Counted from the first letter of the stretch, positions 23,085 to 35,779 are shown. The stretch is 64,000 nt of DNA from Nageia nagi (GCA_050084985.1 JBITNC010000001.1:3348001-3412000); one strand, 5' to 3'. Program-made: numbers and translations. Notes: generated by a model not told the origin, from the letters alone.

Positions 23085-24150
23085 TAGGGAAGGAGAAGAT
23101 GAATTCATCTGATAAGTTTTTACCAATGATTTATAGTTTGTAAAATATATATGTGATAATGGATAAGTTACATGAAATATTATTTTTAATAAGAAAAGGA
23201 AAATTGATAAATAAAATAACATTATCATTATTCTAAGAGTGTATTTTATCCCTCTTAAAAATAGTGGTGTGCATGCACGCGCACGTGCATGTGTACACGC
23301 ACACATGTGTGCATGCACACATGTGCGCACACACACACACATATATAGATATATAATATCATTTTAAACTTATTGGTTTCTAGAACCTATCAAAGTTTGT
23401 CCATAAGTAAATATATATCAATTAAGCATTTGAATTATTATTTCTCATATAAAGAAAAATATTGAATAATGCACTAATATTACAATAAAAATAAGAATAC
23501 TCCCAAAGATAATTGACTATAATCACTCATATCCACTTAATTAAAATAAATCATTAAAGCAAAATTCTAAAACCATATCAAGCATAATGTGATGATGTTT
23601 ATTAAAACATCCAATCAATAACTAGAAATAAAACTAAAATTCATGACAATCCTTCCTAAAATTTTATATACAATACTCCATAATTGTTTATTTCATCATT
23701 TTATCAAAATTGAATGATATTAAAAACTAGGAATGAATGCTCGACTCTCTTATATAACTTGTAATTACATCTAATGAAAGTATGTTTATTCTTGCCAATA
23801 AAAAGGATAATTAAGCAATTGTTGATGGTTTGGATCTAACTAAGAGATAGGAGGATGTTTCCCTGTAATTGGCCAAACTCTCAATTAGATGGTCATGTTG
23901 CTCTTTCAACCTTGAAGAAAAATGATTTTGATATTTTGTTGCCTTTGGCTTGGCCTTAACAATATGTTTCTTCTCATATTGTATTCTTGCCTGCTTGCTT
24001 TGCAGCATTAGCAGTGTTATAAGTATTTGAATCTTTGGAGTTTTATTTCACTTATTACTTGTCTTCAATTGAAAAAAATTACAAAATTATCTAATATATG
24101 CATGTTCTTGAATCCCATACCATTGATAGATTCAAACATCTCAAAAAGCT
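23085..24150. repeat. Kilobase direct duplication, copy B
   Basis: Second copy of the unit at 21386-22260, split near 23240-23356 by a GT-rich alternating tract. The rightmost part (23800-24150) matches 21820-22140. Confidence 0.65.
23264..23346. repeat. Alternating purine-pyrimidine (TG/CA) tract
   Basis: About 80 bases of nearly uninterrupted alternating purine and pyrimidine (TG, CA, CG steps) with internal self-complementarity, followed by an AT-alternating run to about 23352. The composition favours Z-DNA or cruciform structure and microsatellite instability. Confidence 0.85.
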
Positions 24151-24178
24151 TTAAGATATCAAAGGACTATATATAATA

Positions 24179-24700
24179 GTGAATACATCAACTAGGTATT
24201 CTCCATTATATTTAGCATATGTAAGTGATCTTATTTTGCCTATTGAATTTGATATTCCAACTTTAAGAACTATATCAAGGACAAGAAAGGATGAAGGAGG
24301 ATCTATTATTGATATATTGATGCAACTTCAACAATTAGAAGAGATGTGCCAAAGATTTAATAAAACTTTTGAAAAGAAAAAAATAAACCAAATGAAGTAT
24401 TTTGATCATAAGTTGAAATGGTCTCGATTCAAGATCAATGATATGATAATTGTATATGATTATAGTCATCATAAGAGGAAATAAAATAATTTTTTACTAA
24501 GGTGGAGTGGAACATACTATATATGGTAGAAGTATATGATAATAAATGTATCAACTTGAATAATTGAATGGTACTTTGGTATCGAAGTAGGTCAACCATG
24601 ACAAGTTGAAGATTTTTTAGGCTCCTAATAATTGAATACCCTCCTACTTTGAGGAAGAAGTAGAAATAAGGAAGGGGAGAATATTTCATCGTTAAATTTT
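24179..24700 (+). pseudogene. Ty3/gypsy integrase C-terminal fragment
   Basis: The open piece 24179-24484 reads TRYSPLYLAYVSDLILPIEF, then a LQQLEEMCQRF helix, a FDHKLKWSRFKINDMIIVYD segment, as in the integrase C-terminus of plant gypsy elements ('TPF.LVYG.EAVLPIE' and 'GDLVLLYD'). A broken continuation to 24650 reads like 'WSGTYYI.EVYDN'. A purine tract (GGAAGGGGAGAA, 24670s) follows, so the next bases may be its 3' LTR. The rest of pol is absent. The pattern differs from gypsy elements 1 and 2, so it is a separate family. Confidence 0.6.
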
Positions 24701-26789
24701 TCCTATATATATATATAATGTTTCAATAGTCAATAATAGTGCCTAGTTGCTATCTTATTGTGCAATATAAAGACACCAATAATAAGTTTAAATATCAGTT
24801 ATAATAGAATAAGTTAATATCGATACAACTAGAATAAGGAGATAACAATGTAATACTTATTAGTATATAGTACTCAGTAAATGGTAAATGCTAAAAGTAA
24901 AAGTAAGTCATGATAAGTAGAAGAAATATCTATAGGTAAGATATAAATATATCTGTTCCCAAATTATCCAAGGGGTTATGTGGCATTAGGAGATATAATG
25001 ATATGTAAAGAAGTTAAATATAAAAAGTATTTTCTAAAAAGGGTCATGTGGAAAAAGATCCATGAGAGATCTCATGGATACTTTTAAAAATGGGTTGGAT
25101 ATTTCTAAAAGAAGAGATATAATTTATTTTAAATTCATGATATTCCTAAGTTTTAGAAAAATCTAGATAGCTTCACTAGCCTATAAAAAAAAGTGTTATG
25201 GTCATGTAGTGTAAGTCAAGTCAAGTTGAAAATTTAGCAAGTAAGATAAGTAGGGAATTGGGAATCAAGTTCCTCTATGAACTTGGGAAATTTAAGCAAG
25301 TTCTTATATGGAAAATTAGAAAATTCAAGTTAAGTTGAACTTTGTGAGTGAATTGTGAAGAAGTTTATAAGTGTGTTGGGTCTTACGTCTCAATGTCACA
25401 AGTTAAAATTCATACGTATGTTAAAGTGTTGCATTATGTTTGTGATCATTTATTCAAGTGAAAAGAAGGGTTTTTTTTATAACAAGGTACTCTTTGTGAG
25501 GTTATGATAGTGGTTGTATTGGATTGTTTTTTGAGTTGAGCAACTAGTGGTGCTCATCATAGGAACACCAATTTTATTATTATAATAACGGTGAGAGTTT
25601 CTTATCATTGCATTGTAACTATTGCTATAATTGTATATTCTTTTTAATCAAGAATATCATTATATAATAGTCCCATTGTAGACTTATTGTATTGATCATA
25701 ATGCCTAAATTTCATTACCACTAATTACAATTGTGCATTAAGATGAAAAATCATTGCAAGAGAAGTGTCAAGTAGTATAATTCCTTTTGTGTTAAATTAG
25801 TTGATAGATTGTTGGTTCAAAAGGAAAAATAAGGTTTCCCAATAAGAAAGTGAAGCATTTTTGGATGAAGGTGAGGAATTGGTGAAGTCCAAGTTGGGGT
25901 TTGTTAAGAGTTAGCTCCAAATTCCTTGGGATAGGATAGTCACCTAGGTAATCAAATAACTCACATTAGATGGATAATTCACCATTATATTCAACCCTCA
26001 CATTATCTTACTTAGCCATTCTTTTGGGGCTAGGATTGGAGGATCAATATCTCTTATTTTCTCCTAGGATCCCTAAGGAGCTCGATAAAATCGTTCAAGT
26101 AAGGGAAGGTCGATATCCTCATCCACCAAGGCTTATAGCCATCATATATAGGATGATCCTTTCAAGAACTTTGAGTATCGGCTTGAATACGACCAAGGGG
26201 GAAGGGATGTCAAGTAAAAAAGTTGTAGCAAAAAAAGGGAGCCATTAAGCAAGCCAATAATGGGTAAGGAGAGGTAGGAGGCAGAGAATAAGTCATACAT
26301 AGGGGTGAAGAGGGGTAGTACAAAGAATAAGGCAAAAAACCATGTGGTCAACAAATAGAAGCCCAAATGTTAGAGATAAAGAGTCCTATCCAAACATATT
26401 AATGTATAATTGAAGTAAATCATACATAGCAATCACACCACCATAATTGAACACAAGAGATTTATCCTAATTCACCTGATTTATGCTACATACAACAAAT
26501 AAGAGTTTTTCCTCCTATATTATTTCTCACACATATTACATCAAGCCATAAATGGTATATATAAACAATATATAAGAAACACTTATTACGCTAAACCACA
26601 ACATGGTATTAGAATACTATGGGCTCAATACAACCCATCATTGCATTTTGGGGATACATTGAAAATCCCATCAACACCATGTGGAAATTTGGTGAATCTT
26701 AGGTGAATCCCCAAAAATATTTTCTCAGGGGCATTGCCCAAGAGGACCATCAAGGTAAGGGCCTAGTGTATAGTACTTCATCTGCAAAG
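24701..26789. other. Possible LTR of the fragment above, plus unrecognised DNA
   Basis: It follows a polypurine-like tract, so part may be an LTR, but no second copy lies in the window to prove it. A 92-aa + frame (25970-26248) starting MDNSPLYSTL and ending in a Lys-rich MSSKKVVAKKG segment is not recognised and may be the start of a decayed polyprotein. Confidence 0.3.
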
Positions 26790-27075
26790 AATGAGCTATA
26801 TCCAACAAGAGCATCCCCAAGTCCAAATCAAATCCTATCAAGTCTTCCACCAAGAAAATTGTAGCAATGAAGAAATAAAAGTGTAGCACTAAGAGAGCAA
26901 GGCTTATGAAGAGGGAAGCTAAGCAAGCACATGATGTTGAATAAGGCTTTGAGGAAAAAAGGATTAAGGAGTTGGTTAAGGTACCAAAATATATATTGGC
27001 TTTTCTTGCTTTAAACATCTTAGATGAAATTCTTGAGATAGGGGGGCTAAACCTTAGGAGCTTGAAGACAAACTA
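26790..27075 (+). pseudogene. Decayed coding-like stretch, unrecognised
   Basis: One + frame reads for about 90 codons with only two or three stops: a Lys/Ser-rich start, then RARLMKREAKQAHDVE and KVPKYILAFLALNILDEI. The last part is reminiscent of the short helical segment before the protease in plant gypsy polyproteins. That is a weak resemblance and the family was not fixed. Confidence 0.25.
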
Positions 27076-30000
27076 GAGGTAATCCAATTTAAAGGAGGAA
27101 ATCTAACCACTCAAAAACCCATGATAATCCTCCCATTGGCATGGTATATAAACAATGGATAGAGGATGAATTGAGAATAGCACAAGGGGAAGAAAAAATA
27201 GGAGATACCATGACAACATGCAATTAGAACAACCCAAAGGTAAATACAAGAAGAAGAAAAAAAATGAGGGGGGCATTGCAAGGAACAAGCAATGCCCTCT
27301 CCAATATGAAGAAGGCTAAGAAAAACCTAAACATGAGCACACCATTATTACTAATAAGGTAGCTAGAGCATTTGAATGTGTGCAAATGATTTTTAGGGTC
27401 CTACTTCCTTTTAAATTTGTTAAATTTTGATAACTTAAAATGGAAGAGGTATCGTTTTATAGAAATCAATAGGTAGATAATCTCATTACATAATTTATAA
27501 TATTTTGGATTGAATTTTTATTAACAATGTTTGGAAGCCTAATTTGTGATGTTGGTGGTTAAAATGGACTAGTATTTAAAAGTGTTGGAAATTGAAATGA
27601 CATGGGTGGTATGGTTTGAAAAGTTTATTTTTGTTGTAAATTTTGGTAGGTTTTTGTGTAGTTGAGGATTTTGGTAATTTTAATGTGATTGATAAAGATG
27701 TGAAGCTTGTGTTGGCAAAATATGATTGTTTAGTTGTATGTAAGATGGGTTATCTTTGGAAAAATGTAGAAATGTGGACATTTAATAGTTATTAATAAGT
27801 TTATGGTTGTGATATGTTTGGTGTAGGAATGATGGAAGGTGTGTTGTGCTTACCATTTATTCAAACCTAAAACAAACACCATAAAGATTTGATATAAAAC
27901 CTTAATTTATCCTAGATCCACACTTAACAATGATGAACTTAAGTTAAGACAAATAATGACAATAATTTTACTTTAACGATGGTTAAATTCTATACTTTTA
28001 AGCCTACATGCATATAAACCTCCAAAAACATTACAAAATAACATCAATAAATATTATTTGAAGGTCTACCTTACTACCTTGAAGGTTGATTACTTATGAG
28101 ATGGTCAAACCTCTTTTTCACTCGAGATTTGATAAACTAAAACACATGTAATGATAAGAATAGAATATGCAAAAAACTAAATAATAAATTTCACCTTCTA
28201 ATTATCTTCTATATCCTACCTCAAATAAAAAGTGATTATTGATAGATCCCGTAGCACAATGAGTTCAAGACTTATCACATCCTATTTTAAACTATAGGAA
28301 GCTATTAATCGAAAGTGTCACATGAACTTCAATGACTCTAGAAGGATTACTTGTGAGCGCAATACTGTTAAACCTACTAGGATTACTTCCTTTATCATAT
28401 TAGGAACTTCTTTTTGACTTTAAACGCTGATAGAACCCCTTAACTCTCTATAAATAAGTTTTCTATCTCACTTAAACATATCTTACTTTGATACTCTTTA
28501 TTTTATTTTTTTTTCGTACATACAAAAGTTACATTAAATACTCCCTTACCTTTATTATATATATACATTTCTATAATTCCGTTGATTATTTTTAATCACT
28601 CAAATATTAATATCAAATTAATTAATTAATCAATATATACCTTCCTCCAAATATTGTAGAAACACCCTACTTAATTTCACCAACAATCATTTGAAAGCAT
28701 TTCCACCTTCCAAAAGCATCTTATCAATGAGATAAAACCTACTAACTTGGAGTAGGTTACTAGCAAGAGGGGATGTGTATAAACCACGAACAATCAATAA
28801 TTGCAATATAAAGGGTTGTTTTGACTAAAGTGAGAAAACACGCGAAACAGCGAAAAAAAAAAAACTACGACATTCTTGAGGCTTTGAATTGAAGCACACA
28901 AGATCATATTGTTTGATGAAGCAAATTTCAAGCGAAGAAACATATGGAATAATGAAAGAAAACCCACCAGTTTTTAAGCCAACTCTGGCACCAAGATGCC
29001 AACATACCAAAATAGCAATTTGCTGGATGTTGAAACAAACGAAAATTGCATCAACAGGGCCCATTAATAATGAAGCAGGCTGCCACCAAGATGGATGTTT
29101 GAAATGCCATGAACGGCAAGCAACAAGCAAAATTACATTAAATAACAAATTGTTTTCACTCTATGGGTAGTCTACAACTAAGAAAAAAAGCACTTATAAA
29201 ATTACACCAAAGTGGGCCATGACCATCCACCAAACCACCACAAATTCCTGCAAAACATCCACACAACGTAGCCTACGAATTTGCAGCAAGTTCACCCTCA
29301 AAGTATCTACTAAATATCCAAGTAATGGATAAAGCATCCAGAAAATAATTTACAACCTCATAAAATACCACAAAATGAAGCTTGCAGATGTCCAAATAAT
29401 GGAAAAAACACACCCAAAAGACAACCACAAAACATGCAGTTAGGTTCTGTAAGTGACATCCAACAAGGAGGAACGAATCCGTAACTGTGAACAGCCTATC
29501 AAATAGCCAAAAACCCACAACTCCTAAAGAAAGCCACGAACTACAGAAGAATATTAAATGCCCAACAAACATCAAAATAACCACAAATCACCTTGAATAA
29601 TGAGGCTTCCAACCTGAGAAAACTCATGAATTCTTTCTAATAAAAAAAGGACATCTCAGCACCTTTTTTACAACAAACAAGTCTTCCAAAAAGTTTCCAC
29701 CAAGAGGGGCATCTCAACAGTGATAAAACCAGTAAAAAAAAAATCAATCAAAAGCTTCTCAGTACTTGCATGCATTTAAAAATATGGGTAGGCTATAGTG
29801 GAACAGAAGATGGAAATCAACATGTAGTTTAGAAGCATGGGCTTTCTGGAACGAGTATCACGTCATTTATTGTTCATCAGAACTTAGGGGAAATGATTCC
29901 AACCAACATGAAAAGAAAATAATACAATGCCATATTAATGTCATTGTGTGTTATTGCAATTCTTGATATCACTATGATTTATAATTGCAATTCTTGAGAT

Positions 30001-30571
30001 CACTATGATTTATAAATTATGTTTTAGAAGCTAAGAATACTACAAGTAAATTATTATGAAAGATAAATTTAGGTTTTTGTAGGGAGGAGGTTGGGGACTA
30101 GTAAGGTTGTATACGTATGTTCTTGTTAATTTTTTCATTTTTCTTAATATCTAAGGTATGATTATTTGTTTTATTTTTTACTTAAATTTAGCAATCCCCA
30201 ACTTAGTGTAAAGGGGTTCTTTGTCGGCGCATGAGTTTTAATGATGGTATTTTAACCAATGAAAAGGTGGTGGTCGTTTCACTATCTAAATCTCCATGCC
30301 AAATCGTGAGCTAATCCTGGCAACTCTATATCTCATTAGCCTTATCAGAGGTGGGTGTACCATGTCATGCGCCAACAGTTGATATCATCTTGTTTTGAGG
30401 GGTGAAGGTGGTGGTAGTTTGGGCTTGATTTGATAGTCAAAGTGCTTAACAATTATGCTACAACTTCAAGAGACAACATATTTTTGAATTTAGCCAATGT
30501 AACCTGAACTTTTGTGTTTTGTAGAGCCTTCTCTAGATTAGATAAATACAATTTGAGGAACACTGCAAATC
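27076..30571. other. Long interval without a recognised gene
   Basis: AT-rich. Open frames at 28825-29148 (-), 28889-29170 (+) and 29273-29584 (-) overlap on opposite strands and match no family I know. An A-run lies at 28853-28864. Decayed transposon sequence is the likely content, but nothing specific is supported. Confidence 0.3.
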
Positions 30572-32409
30572 TTGGAGCCAACGAAAACTCAACTAAGTGT
30601 AGAGAAAATGGGGGGTGAATTAGTGAGAGTGGAGCCAACATCACCAGAGGAAACCATGAAAAACACAGAGGTTTGGGAGATCTTATGCCAAGCTGAACTT
30701 GAAAAGTTTATTCTTGCATGCAATAGGCATGATGAGCAACTCTCTATGGAGGTGGCAATTTCATGGAAGAATGAAAAATGTAAGTTCAATGGCAGGAGTT
30801 TTATCATCAACCCGGAAACAATTACATAGGCAATTGGGATTCCAAACATAGATCTTCTGGTGAAACAAGAAGGTAAAGTTAAAAAGATAGAAGCTAGAAA
30901 CAAATTCCTAAGGGAGATGATGAAGACCACTAATTTTGATAAGTACCAAATGGGGTTAATTAGGAAATTGATCCCTAGCCCCTGGGATGAAGTTGCAATG
31001 GCATTAATCAAATATGTAACTTTGGAGGGACTTTACAAAGTGTTGATGGCATCCCACTTCTTATTTCTTAACCATTTCATCTTTCTAGAGACTGATAAGG
31101 TAAATTTTTCATTTTTCATCTTCAATTCCCTAGCTTTATCTATTAACAAGGTAAAGAGGAACAAGGTTATAGTCCCACTGCATGAATCTATTATTAAATT
31201 GGTATATGAGAGAGCAATTCTCTCACAACCCAAGAAATTTCCAAGGATTAAAGTAATAGTGGGAGGCCAAATTTTCAAACCCATTAATGGAAAAAGATTA
31301 GAAGTTAGAGAATCCTTAAACTCATCCAAGAAAAAAGCTAATCAAGGCAATAGAAAGGCTCTGAACACTAAGGGAGGGCTATAGAGAGCTGAGCTAAAGA
31401 GGTATCAAACTAGATAAAAAAGCAAAGAAGACCAATCATTTTTTCCCCAAAATGAACATGATGAGCACTTTGCTCCCTATGCACTTATTGAAGAGATGGG
31501 AAGAGGCAACACCTTGGAAAATGATAGTAATTTTGAAGCATAAGATATCCTTTTGAGTTTTAGTACATAATGGGGCTCAAAAGGAGGAAGAAGTAACAAA
31601 AAGCCATAGAGAAGAAGGGAGAATGCACCTGAGAAGAGAAAGAAAGTGCTATTTAAAAAGTAAAGTTTGCATTTGATTAGGGTCAAGCAAGCTAAATCTA
31701 TGTCTGCAGTTGAAGATCCAACTGATAAGAGAATAGGTACTTCAAAGAAGCCTCGACGTAATCTCAGACTTGGAAGAAAATTAATTCTTCCAAAGGATTC
31801 CTCACGTGAGGAGAACACTGAAGCTACCCCTAAGAATCAACATAATCTCCAAGAACAGAGTAACCCATTTGATGCTAACTACATGGAAACAGAGGAAGAC
31901 TTTGAAGTTTTAATTAAGCAAAGTATGCAAGCATCTAGAGAAGATGAAAGAGCATAAGAGGTGAATATTAGCAAAGAGCCTCTTTCTTTGAAAAAGTAGA
32001 GAAAAAGAAAGGTTCACTTCATCAGTAACCTAGAGGAGGTCAATGCAAAGAAAGAAGTAGTGGCTATAGATGCTTTAAACTCTAGCCATGTTGAGCCAAC
32101 ATGTGCCACCCAACAATCTATAACTAGCAAGACCAAATTGACCACACAGAATAAGAAAAGTAAGAAAATGCCAATTCATATAGGGAATAAAAGTTTAAAT
32201 ATGAATTGGCATTTTCTTACTTTTCTTATTCTATAACTAGTTTAAAGTTTAAAATGCCATTTCCCATAGGGGAATCAAAAGCCATATCAAAGAAAGGAGC
32301 TCATAGCAAGAAATATGAGGATGTTGGAGAGCACCTTGGTTTCAAAGAGATCATGCTTAAGAAAACTTATGTTAGTTTCTATAAGTTTAACTATGACCAA
32401 CATCTCTAG
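30572..32409 (+). pseudogene. Plant transposon-protein-like ORF, copy 1 (degenerate)
   Basis: Pieces 30572-30829, 30860-31384, 31667-31957 and 32206-32409 together look like one decayed protein. Readable features: LEKFILACNRHDEQL, then KFNGRSFIINPETIT (the 'FNGR.F.VN...I' step), PSPWDEVAMALIKYVTLEG, a HFLFLNHF segment and PLHESIIKLVYERA, then a Lys-rich tail. This plan is that of the 'putative plant transposon protein' ORFs common in repeat-rich plant genomes. The same plan appears in the ORF interrupted by the CACTA element on the - strand. Stops at 30830 and 31385 and a local inverted duplication near 32148-32232 break it. Confidence 0.5.
32148..32232. repeat. Perfect 34-bp inverted repeat with 17-bp loop
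   Basis: Arms 32148-32181 and 32199-32232 are exact reverse complements. In addition TCTATAACTAG occurs both at 32118-32128 and at 32230-32240, and the 32166-32192 segment recurs in direct, diverged form at about 32250-32283. The pattern fits a local template-switch or fold-back duplication inside the surrounding pseudogene. Confidence 0.9.
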
Positions 32410-32690
32410 ATGTCTTAAAGTTGTTCAAGAGATTTTTGTTGTCAAGCAAACTATTTTTTGTGGGATCCATAAAGGATTAGTGCCTCTTTAGATTTGTATG
32501 TAGTTATAGTATTAAACCTCTTAGCTATGGACTTTATGTTTTTGTTGCACTCTCTTGGACATGAATTTAGAAAGTCCTTTTAGCCTTGGTAAAAGGCTTG
32601 TTTTTAGTACATCTAGGATGCTTTAAAGTATAGTTTTTTCTTGGTATGAAATTTATTTTTGATATCCCAATGTAAAGGTTAGTGAAGTCC
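32410..32690. other. 3' tail of the plant transposon-protein-like pseudogene
   Basis: No open frame. Sequence such as GGTAAAAGGCTTG followed by a T-rich end probably belongs to the preceding element's 3' region. Confidence 0.25.
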
Positions 32691-33445
32691 CTTCCAAAAT
32701 TCATATTTTTTTTATTAATACAAATTTTAGCATTAATAAAAAAAAAATTAGGTTTTTGAATAAAGAATAAAGGGAGAGTCTTTCTTCCAAAACATATTTG
32801 AGGCTATTATGGTCAACCTTAATCTTAAAATGTCTTCCCATCAAATATGGTTTGCAATTTTCAATAGCATGAAGAATGGCCAACATTTCTTTCCTATATA
32901 TGGTTTACCCAAATTATTACAAAAGAGTTACTTCTTCTAAAGTATGATTCTCTTGCATCAATACCACCCTCATTACTATTCCTAAAGCATCATACTTAAT
33001 CATAAAAACTTTAGAGAAATCAAAAGTATCTAATAATGGTGTTGATCTATTATTATTTTTTAACTATTCAAATACATATATTGCATATTTTCTCCAAGTT
33101 AATGCATCTTTTTTGTGAGTATTGTTAAAGATGTTTCAATTTTACCATAGTCTTTGACAAACTTCCTATAAAGAATCCCCTTGGGCTTTTACAAGTTTTT
33201 GATCTTAGCTATTTCTACATAGTGATTTTACTTGGATCCACTTAATCCTTCCATTGAGACTATATACTCCAAGTATTCTACTTCTAAAACTCCTAATGAG
33301 CACTTCGATTTGTTTTGATAAGACATCACTCTTTTCTTAAAAGTTTAAAGCACTTGTACTACATGTTGCAAATGTGATTTTCAAGTTTTGTAATAACCTA
33401 TTATGTCATCAAAGAACACTAATAAGATTTTTTTCAACAATGCAG
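32691..33445 (-). pseudogene. Ty3/gypsy RT-RNase H fragment
   Basis: Read on the - strand: the RT active site VFFDDIIGYYKT near 33415-33380, a HLQHVVQVL segment, EVEYLEYIVSMEG-like sequence near 33270, then FSKVFMIKYDALGIVMRVVL near 33030-32960 (start of RNase H) and KEMLAILHAIENCKPYLMGR with the KVDHNSLKYVLEERL block at 32890-32780. Frameshifts and stops are frequent. RT sequence before the active site and everything after RNase H are missing, so this is an internal fragment of a gypsy family different from element 2. Confidence 0.75.
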
Positions 33446-34029
33446 ACAAAATCAAGAAGATTGAGAATATAATATCAAGTAACAATAACTTCACTACTTC
33501 TTTGTCAACAATACTCTATAATATTTATAAATCTTCTAATCTAAAAAGCTAAGTCCATCAAAGATATATATAACTTCAACAATCCAAATAATCGATCTAA
33601 ATTAGCTTAGTAGCATTTCAATATTTCAACATGAAGAACCACGCTCTAATACTATGAAAGAAATCTAGGATATTTAACATATTGAAAGCATTGGAAGAAA
33701 AAATATATTGTAATAGATAATTTCTAACAAACAAATAAACTGTAATTTTTTTCGCTTGTATTGGAGAATGGATTTTTAAGGGAATCCTAACCCATTACAA
33801 TGTCCCTTAAAATAAGAAATTAAGCTTACAAATGAGGTTGAACTAGGGATAATTCAAAACAATCAAAATGGGTAGAAACCAACCATTAGCCATACCATCA
33901 CATCACAGTCAAAAACCTCCAATACTAACACATAGTAAACGAGTACGTATGATAATGTTTGATAACCATGAGATAATAAAAAATAAAATAGACACTAACC
34001 AATAGGCCTACCAACCCAGTAACACATAA
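33446..34029. other. Unrecognised AT-rich interval
   Basis: No gene recognised between the gypsy fragment and the interrupted - strand ORF. Confidence 0.3.
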
Positions 34030-34968
34030 TATGATACCATCACCTTTCTTGTGTTCCTTAACCTCCACATCATGCATAATTTTACCTAATGCTTCTAAAA
34101 AATGATTCATTGAACGAACTAGTCTGAGTATATTACTTCCACAAGTGGACTACATACCTTCCTTTTCCCCAAGTGCACCATTCTTTCCTTTAATTGGGAG
34201 ATCCTCCTCCTATTCCAATGAGTCATCCCCCTCTAAACCTAGCTTTCCTTCTTTCCCCAACTCCTTTACATCCCCAACCAAGCCTTTTTTTCATTCAATG
34301 AACCTCCAATCATCACAAACTTCTCCACCACTCACTTTTCATCCTCAATCTCCTTAGGAGTGACCTTCAAATTTGCTTCTTCCACATACATAGTAACCCT
34401 CTTATCTTTCCATGCTAGGGACCTCCTCCCACTTCCTTCAATACACACTAATTTACAATCCTATCCTCAAATTTTATTCTTGGATTCTTCTCTAATGATG
34501 CGAGCTATCTTTCCTCCCTACCTTTCAAGGCCATTGGTGCCTTCAACCCATTCCACTTGAAGCTTTTAGAAATACCCATTTACCCTGTAAGGAATTTAAA
34601 CACCATAAGGATCAGCCCCTGATGATACATCTCGTTCCCATTACTCTTCTAATAATCCTTCATCATCTTATCCAATTCTACGTATAAAAGGGTTGGAATG
34701 TTCATCTTCGTACCTTTAAGGTGATTCAAGAATTCACCATGTATGAGCAATCACACCATGTTTCTCACGTTGCAACTTTGGAACTCTTTCACAAAATTTG
34801 GTAAGCTCTATCTTAAGGCTATGGTTATCTTACCTCAACATTTTGACCATCACCAAAAACCTCATCATGTCAGCAAGGCTCTTTTTGTTCACTTGGAAGT
34901 CTATGTTGAAAAATTTGATCGCCCCCCTTTCTAACTCTTTAGGAACTATTTGGATATGTCTTCATTGT
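34030..34968 (-). pseudogene. Plant transposon-protein-like ORF, copy 2, downstream half
   Basis: Second part of the ORF that starts at 61238 and is split by the CACTA element. On the - strand from 34968 it continues in frame as HNEDISK, then stop-broken sequence with SLPNFVKEFQSCNVRNMV, FLNHLKGTKMNIPTLLY and MYHQGLILMVFKFL near 34740-34590. The 'FLNHL.G.K.NIP..L' and 'HQGLI' steps mirror 'FLNHF' and 'HESII' in copy 1 (30572-32409). Coding resemblance fades below about 34100; an open frame at 33925-34110 (-) may be its tail. Confidence 0.5.
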
Positions 34969-35008
34969 CACTACTATATTTTATGGGTTTTACATCATAT
35001 AATGCATC
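34969..35008 (+). repeat. CACTA left terminal inverted repeat
   Basis: 40 bases beginning CACTACTATATTTTATGGG; ungapped match of 32 of 40 to the reverse complement of 61060-61099. Flanked on the left by TGT. Confidence 0.9.
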
Positions 35009-35126
35009 AAGATGCAATGTATTTTTTTTCTTTTTCTTAGTCTCTCCTTGATGCCTTATGTGATGCTAAGGGTACTATTAACCCATGCATCAAGTATATT
35101 TTTACTTTCATCAATCAAAATGTCAA

Positions 35127-35519
35127 GAGTTTGACTCATAAAGCATCACAACTTTGACTCATAAAGCATCAAGAACTTTGACCCATAAAGCATCACCATT
35201 CTAACTATAAAATGTCAAAAGTTTGACTCATACTCTGACTCATAATATGTCAAGAGTTTGACTCATAAAATGTCAATACTCTAACTCATAAAACATAAAA
35301 AAAGTTTGACTCATAAAGCATCACAACTATGACTTATAAAATGTTAAGAACTCTGACTCATAAAGCATCACCATTCTGACTCATAAAACATTAAGAGTTT
35401 GACTCATAAAATGTCAGTAGTTTTAATACTTTGACTCATAAAACATTAATACTTTGAATCATAAAACATCAATACTTTGACTCATAAAAAGTTAATACTT
35501 TGACTCATAAAATGTCAAA
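35127..35519. repeat. CACTA left subterminal repeats
   Basis: About 17 copies of a motif close to TTTGACTCATAAA followed by RCATCA or ATGTCA and a short spacer, with a unit of about 22-24 bases. CACTA elements carry subterminal arrays that bind their TNPA-type protein, so that role is inferred from position. A related pair of 35-bp repeats lies at 35794-35828 and 35840-35874. Confidence 0.8.
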
Positions 35520-35779
35520 TTTTGCTTCGTAATTTTAAAAAAATTAAATTATTTATTATTATTATTTTTATGTAGTGTATAATACATTCGAATACATTAA
35601 CCATAATATATATACATTCAAATAATACATTAGAAGTAAAAAATACATTCAAATAATACATTAAAAGATACATTAGAATTTAAACATACAAGCATAAAAA
35701 AGAATAAAACTTAAAACACATTATGTATAAATAATATAACACACTAAATTAATAATTATATGTGTATAATTAGAATCAA

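Noticed and set aside
23025-23342. Cys-rich 105-aa open frame on the - strand that could look like a small toxin or peptide
   Set aside because: The Cys/His/Ala run is simply translated alternating TG/CA repeat.
28825-29584. Overlapping open frames (28825-29148 -, 28889-29170 +, 29273-29584 -)
   Set aside because: No recognisable motif on either strand; probably open by chance.
30589-31329. - strand frames 30589-31011 and 31033-31329
   Set aside because: Shadows of the plant transposon-protein-like ORF on the + strand.
35127-35519. CRISPR-like array
   Set aside because: Plant DNA, short spacers that are also repetitive, and no cas genes; subterminal transposon repeats explain it.
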